From NCBI GenBank assembly GCA_023423045.1, contig JAFAGA010000010.1, positions 58,177 to 122,176 on the forward strand: a DNA stretch of 64,000 nucleotides, read 5' to 3'. The stretch is from Bacillota bacterium. GTDB lineage: Bacteria > Bacillota > Clostridia > Lachnospirales > Lachnospiraceae. The notes under the pieces are model-generated. The model saw only the letters and a list, made by a program, of their open reading frames with translations, searched no databases and had not been told where the DNA came from. The position numbers and the translations under genes are program-made. Within the stretch, counting starts at the first letter, position 1, and each line of letters begins with the position of its first letter. This document shows, piece by piece, positions 60,124 to 64,000 of the stretch.

Positions 60124-60186
60124 AGCAAGAGACATGGAGATAAAAAAACAGACGCTGATAAAACATGTCCGGGAGTGGAGGGAAAT

Positions 60187-61470
60187 ATGCCAAATACAGT
60201 AGTAATAGCGGATGATATCACGGGAGCAAATGATATTGGGATTATGTATGTCAAAGCCGGCCTGGACACGGTTGTATACAGCCATGACAAGCTGAGCACG
60301 CGGGAAGCCTGGACGGATGAAGTGACGATAATCGATACCAATTCCAGATTTTGTACCTATGAAGAAGCCTATCAAAGAGTATATTCCGCCGTGAAGTTAT
60401 TTCATAAGAATGAGGTACATCAGTTCATTGACAAGCAGTGTTCGGTATTCCGCGGCAACATCGGGGCGGAATTTGATGCGATGCTGGATGCGCTGGAGGA
60501 AGAATTTGCAGTTGTGGTATTGGGATTTCCCGATAACGGCAGGACGACGCTGCACGGAGTACATTATGTACACGGAAGCAAGCTGGAGGACAGCCAGTTC
60601 AGGAATGACCCGGTTCATCCGATGAAGCAGTCCAATCTGGTGGATATCCTTCAGGCCCAGACAAAGCGTAAGGTGGGTGCCATTTTTTATGAGATTCTGG
60701 ATCAGGGAGCAGAAGCTTTAAAGCGTGAGATAGGGGAAAAGAAGAAAGAATTTAATTATATCATTCTGGATGTCCGGCATAACGAGGATTTAGCCTTGAT
60801 CGCAGAAGCGGTTGAGGACGAGAAAATTATCTGCGGAAGTTCTGCCCTGGGATATTATCTTGGAAAGAGAAAGCAAAAGGGAGTACCACAGACTGTGCAG
60901 CAGCCTGTGAATGATACGCCGGACGGCCAAAAGACACTTTGTATCGCGGCAAGCCTGACACCGCAGACAAAAGCCCAGCTTGCCTATATGGAGGAAAAGG
61001 ATTATCCGGTACTTACTCTTGATACCATGAAGCTGTTCACAGAGGCAGAGCTCGGCAGAGAAAAAAGCCGAATATTACAAGAATATCATGAGGCCAGCAA
61101 TAAAAGCAAGCTTGTAATCCTCCACGCTATGAATGGGGAGGAGCAGGTAAAGCAAACCAAAGCCCTGGCGCTGCAAAACGGAATGGATAATACGGCTGTT
61201 TCCTACCTGGTGTCAAATACTTTGGCGGAGTTAGCCAATATTATTGCCGAAAATTACAACCTGAAAAAATTCATTATTTGCGGAGGGGATACCTCGGCCT
61301 CCTTCTGTAACCGGATGAAGATCAAGGGGATGAGAATCTGTGAAGAAATCGAACCGGGATTGCCGGTCTGTGAAAGCATCACAGAGCCTCATTACAAGTT
61401 GGTATTAAAATCGGGAAGCTTTGGTTCCGCGGAGTTTATTGAGAAAGCAAGTGACTTTGTTTCACATTGA
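60187..61470 (+). CDS. four-carbon acid sugar kinase family protein (DUF1537)
   Basis: 427 residues. Family of OtnK/DtnK-like kinases that phosphorylate tetronates or related acid sugars. N-terminal substrate domain VVIADDITGANDIGIMYVKAGLDT is diagnostic; C-terminal nucleotide domain with KFIICGGDTSASFCNRM and VLKSGSFGS. Known relatives work with an aldolase in acid-sugar breakdown, in line with the aldolase upstream. TGGAGGGA before ATG 60187 sets the start. Confidence 0.9.
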   Translation: MPNTVVIADDITGANDIGIMYVKAGLDTVVYSHDKLSTREAWTDEVTIIDTNSRFCTYEEAYQRVYSAVKLFHKNEVHQFIDKQCSVFRGNIGAEFDAMLDALEEEFAVVVLGFPDNGRTTLHGVHYVHGSKLEDSQFRNDPVHPMKQSNLVDILQAQTKRKVGAIFYEILDQGAEALKREIGEKKKEFNYIILDVRHNEDLALIAEAVEDEKIICGSSALGYYLGKRKQKGVPQTVQQPVNDTPDGQKTLCIAASLTPQTKAQLAYMEEKDYPVLTLDTMKLFTEAELGREKSRILQEYHEASNKSKLVILHAMNGEEQVKQTKALALQNGMDNTAVSYLVSNTLAELANIIAENYNLKKFIICGGDTSASFCNRMKIKGMRICEEIEPGLPVCESITEPHYKLVLKSGSFGSAEFIEKASDFVSH

Positions 61471-61526
61471 TTGATCTTCAGGGTGAAACACGGCAGATGT
61501 TATTACTATAAAAGGATGGTAACGGT

Positions 61527-62162
61527 ATGAAGGAAATAAATTATTTAGAACAATTAATCGAAGAATATCCGGCGCTTGCCCCCTGTAAGGACGACATACA
61601 TAGGGCCTATGAGATGCTCTGTGTCACCTACCGGCAGGGCAACAAGCTCCTGGTCTGCGGTAACGGCGGAAGCGGAGCGGATGCGGAGCATATCGTGGGT
61701 GAGCTGATGAAGGAATTCTATATCCGGCGTCCCATTAAGCCGGAGAGAAAAGCGGCCCTGGAAGCTTACGGCGAGGACGGAAAAATACTGGGTGAACATT
61801 TGCAGGAAGCCCTTCCCGCGATTACCTTAACCAGCAACATAGCGCTGTCCACCGCCTATGCCAATGATGCGAAGCCGGAGCTGGTCTTTGCCCAGCAGGT
61901 ATACGGCTATGGTGCGGAGGGTGATGTACTGCTGGGGATCAGCACCTCCGGTAATTCAAAGAATGTGATCTACGCATTAAAGACGGCGAAAGCAAAGGGA
62001 ATGAAAACTCTGGGGTTCACCGGCCGGTCCGGCGGGGCCTTAAAGGAGCTGTGTGATGTATGTATCTGTGCTCCCAGCGACATCACCTATAAGATACAGG
62101 AATATCATCTGCCGATTTACCACACTCTCTGCAGAATGGTGGAGGAGGTGTTTTTCGGATGA
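61527..62162 (+). CDS. SIS-domain sugar-phosphate isomerase (GmhA-like)
   Basis: 211 residues. Phosphoheptose isomerase-like SIS protein: LLVCGNGGSGADAEHIVGELMKEF is the GmhA sedoheptulose-phosphate signature, LGISTSGNSKNVIYAL the second phosphate loop, and IQEYHLPIYHTLC carries the metal or catalytic Glu and His. Here with no heptose biosynthesis genes, so a catabolic aldose/ketose-phosphate isomerase is inferred. AAAGGATGG precedes the ATG. Overlaps the ROK gene by 4 bases. Confidence 0.88.
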   Translation: MKEINYLEQLIEEYPALAPCKDDIHRAYEMLCVTYRQGNKLLVCGNGGSGADAEHIVGELMKEFYIRRPIKPERKAALEAYGEDGKILGEHLQEALPAITLTSNIALSTAYANDAKPELVFAQQVYGYGAEGDVLLGISTSGNSKNVIYALKTAKAKGMKTLGFTGRSGGALKELCDVCICAPSDITYKIQEYHLPIYHTLCRMVEEVFFG

Positions 62163-63136
62163 ATTGCGTAGGCGGAGTTGATATCGGAGGAACGAAATGT
62201 GCGGTCAGCATCGGGGTTGTATCGGAAAAAGGGGTGGAAATTATTGATAAGATCAAATTTCCGACACCCAAGAAGCCAAAAGAAGCAGTCGAAGCCCTGG
62301 TAAGCAATCTGAAGCTTTTATCGGATAAGTATCCGGACAAAAAGCTGGAAAGCATCGGCGTAAGCTGCGGAAGCCCGCTGGATTCCGCAAGGGGATTGAT
62401 TTTATCCCCGCCTCATCTGAGCAACTGGGATCATATCGATGTGGTGACTCCTTTTACAAAAGCCTTCAGCGTACCGGCTGCGGTGCAAAATGACGCCAAT
62501 GCCTGTGCCCTTGCGGAGTGGATGTGGGGCGCTGGAAAAGGGACGAGGAATATGATTTTTATGACCTTTGGAACCGGACTGGGAGCAGGGCTCGTTTTAA
62601 ACGGGGAGCTGTATGCCGGAACCAATGATATGGCCGGGGAAGTAGGGCATATCCGCCTGGAGGAGGATGGCCCCGTAGGATACGGTAAGGCCGGCTCCTT
62701 CGAAGGCTTTTGCAGCGGCGCCGGCATAGCGGAGCTGGCAAAGCCTCTGGTGCAGGAATACCGTGACAGGAATATGGAAACCCGTATCCTTGCAATCCAG
62801 CCGGAGGTCGCAAAGCTTACCACCGCCGATGTGGGGCTGGCTGCTTCCCAGGGAGATGAGCTGGCCATCCGCATATTTAAAACTGTGGGAGAAAAGCTGG
62901 GGAAGGGGATATCCATTTTAATCGATGTGCTCAATCCGGAGCGTATTGTAATCGGAAGTATCTTCTTAAGACAGGAAAAGCTGTTACGGGATGCGATGGA
63001 GGCTGTCATAGCCAGGGAGGCCCTGAGCTGGAACCGTGAGGTATGCAAAATTGTGGCAGCGGGGCTGGGCGAAGAGGTCGGAGATTACGCGGCATTTTCC
63101 GTAGCGATGAATATCATTAGGAGGAGAGAAAAGTGA
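62159..63136 (+). CDS. ROK-family sugar kinase, lacking zinc motif
   Basis: 325 residues. VGGVDIGGTKCAVSIG phosphate loop, VQNDANACALAEWMWG with catalytic Asp, FGTGLGAGLVLNGELYAG, and GEVGHIRLE. The CxCGxxGC zinc motif of typical ROK kinases is replaced by GKAGSFEGFCSG. Likely a hexose kinase (mannose, glucose, or ManNAc); substrate open. GGAGGAGG precedes ATG 62159, inside the SIS gene end. The following GH38 gene overlaps by 4 bases (GTGA), so the three are tightly coupled. Confidence 0.9.
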   Translation: MNCVGGVDIGGTKCAVSIGVVSEKGVEIIDKIKFPTPKKPKEAVEALVSNLKLLSDKYPDKKLESIGVSCGSPLDSARGLILSPPHLSNWDHIDVVTPFTKAFSVPAAVQNDANACALAEWMWGAGKGTRNMIFMTFGTGLGAGLVLNGELYAGTNDMAGEVGHIRLEEDGPVGYGKAGSFEGFCSGAGIAELAKPLVQEYRDRNMETRILAIQPEVAKLTTADVGLAASQGDELAIRIFKTVGEKLGKGISILIDVLNPERIVIGSIFLRQEKLLRDAMEAVIAREALSWNREVCKIVAAGLGEEVGDYAAFSVAMNIIRRREK

Positions 63137-64000
63137 AGGTAAAAGATCCGCATTTTAAACTGGAACGAATCAGAAAATATATAGATGAGGATATCCTGGG
63201 CACCAGAATCAGGGAATCTATTGAACTGCCGGTGTGGAAGTACCTGGAGACCGCCATGGAGGAAAAGATAGATGACGCTTATGCCATCGATTACGATGAT
63301 TCTGCGTGGTCGGATTTTAAGCTCTGGGATTCCTGGGGCGGCTATGATAAGGTAGCATGGTTTCGCTGCAAAGTAACGATTCCGGAGCATTTTCTCGGGA
63401 AGACCCTTGCCTTTCAAGGTATCATCGGGCCTCGGGACGGCGGCGGTTCTACGGCGGAAACCCTGCTGTATATCAACGGCAGGCCGGTACAGGCCATTGA
63501 CGTGTGGCATGAAGAAGCCTTTTTGGATCCGGCAATTTACCAGGAGGGAAGAGAACTTCAAATCTCCCTTAAAAGCTGGAGCGGTGTTCTGAATATCCCC
63601 AGAGTAAGAGTTTTTAAGGAAGCAAAGCTGGTTGTGATTGATCCCAAGGTGGATAAATTCTATTTTATTATCGATACCCTGCTTAAGAGCGTGGAGCTTT
63701 TAAATGAGAACGATTTAAGAAGGATAAAGCTGACCAGGCTGTTAACCGATACCTTTCAGAGGGTGGATTTTCTTAATTTAAAAAAGGATTCCTACTACTC
63801 CTCTATTGAAGCGGCCCTGGAGTTCGTGCAAGCAGGGCTTGAGGAATACGCTAAAATAGATGAAATAAAACCCACGGTAACCGGTGTGGGCCATTCCCAT
63901 ATCGATATGGGATGGCTGTGGAGATATTCCGCAACCAGGGAGAAGGCTTCCCGAACCTTTTCTACGGTGCTGAATTTGATGAGACTGTTTCCGGAATACC
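63133..64000 (+). CDS. GH38 alpha-mannosidase, 3'-partial
   Basis: Open frame from GTG 63133 to the window end, 289 codons, continuing beyond. AGGAGAG precedes it. The first 225 residues hold the beta and helical domains that precede the barrel in long alpha-mannosidases (KVTIPEHFLGKTLAFQG, ETLLYINGRPVQAID, SFEAALEFVQAGL-like helix). The barrel starts GVGHSHIDMGWLWRYS with metal His and Asp (HIDMGWLWRYSAT), the signature of eukaryote-like cytosolic alpha-mannosidases (about 1000 residues). Fourth GH38-type gene in the window. The nucleophile region lies outside. Confidence 0.92.
   Translation, partial: MKVKDPHFKLERIRKYIDEDILGTRIRESIELPVWKYLETAMEEKIDDAYAIDYDDSAWSDFKLWDSWGGYDKVAWFRCKVTIPEHFLGKTLAFQGIIGPRDGGGSTAETLLYINGRPVQAIDVWHEEAFLDPAIYQEGRELQISLKSWSGVLNIPRVRVFKEAKLVVIDPKVDKFYFIIDTLLKSVELLNENDLRRIKLTRLLTDTFQRVDFLNLKKDSYYSSIEAALEFVQAGLEEYAKIDEIKPTVTGVGHSHIDMGWLWRYSATREKASRTFSTVLNLMRLFPEY

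Overview
The window looks like chromosomal DNA of an anaerobic, low-to-moderate GC Firmicute of the class Clostridia, most likely a Lachnospiraceae-type glycan degrader. This rests on strong AGGAGG ribosome binding sites, frequent TTG/GTG starts, Clostridia-typical families (DUF4317, DUF1538 with PII-like genes, DUF2935, rubrerythrin, YitT), and CUT1-type sugar ABC importers without their own ATPase. No rRNA, tRNA, CRISPR array or recognisable transposase was seen.

Positions 1-25250 are a mixed housekeeping region: the 3' end of a GH5 glycosidase, an arsenate reductase-like protein, a 2-kb segment bounded by a 17-bp direct repeat that holds a secreted protein and two small ORFs, a 5'-truncated DUF1538 gene followed by two PII-like genes, endonuclease III, purine nucleoside phosphorylase, an EAL phosphodiesterase plus chemotaxis receptor pair, DUF4317, an O6-alkylguanine methyltransferase-like protein, a CAP-domain secreted protein, an M15 peptidase, rubrerythrin, an Fpg/Nei-type glycosylase lacking Pro2, DUF2935, YitT, a double GNAT preceded by a promoter-to-terminator structured RNA candidate, a secreted anchored protein behind a possible ECF promoter, an oxidoreductase and a two-component system.

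Positions 25340-64000 form one long glycan-catabolic region, nearly all on the plus strand. Block A (25447-33109): LacI regulator, GH4 6-phospho-glycosidase, BadF-type kinase, sugar ABC importer, and a glucosamine-6-phosphate deaminase carrying an extra Cys-rich N-terminus. A DeoR regulator (minus strand) separates it from block B (34328-41516): NagA, GH2 beta-mannosidase and a large divergent GH38-like protein. Block C (41956-52223): second ABC importer (permease, permease, binding protein), GH38 alpha-mannosidase, Cys-type sulfatase and a chemotaxis receptor. Block D (52387-64000+): Asp/Glu racemase-like protein, FGGY kinase, class II aldolase, GH38, tandem metallo-beta-lactamase protein, DUF1537 kinase, GmhA-like SIS protein, ROK kinase and the start of a fourth GH38-type gene.

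Read together, blocks A-C fit uptake of mannose- and GlcNAc-containing oligosaccharides, as in high-mannose N-glycans: alpha-mannose removed by GH38, the core Man-beta-GlcNAc bond by GH2, and GlcNAc routed through a kinase, NagA and NagB. None of the fully visible glycosidases has an evident signal peptide, so breakdown appears cytoplasmic. Block D encodes kinases, an isomerase, an aldolase and a double-MBL protein whose combination I do not recognise as a described pathway; it is the best candidate here for an undescribed system.
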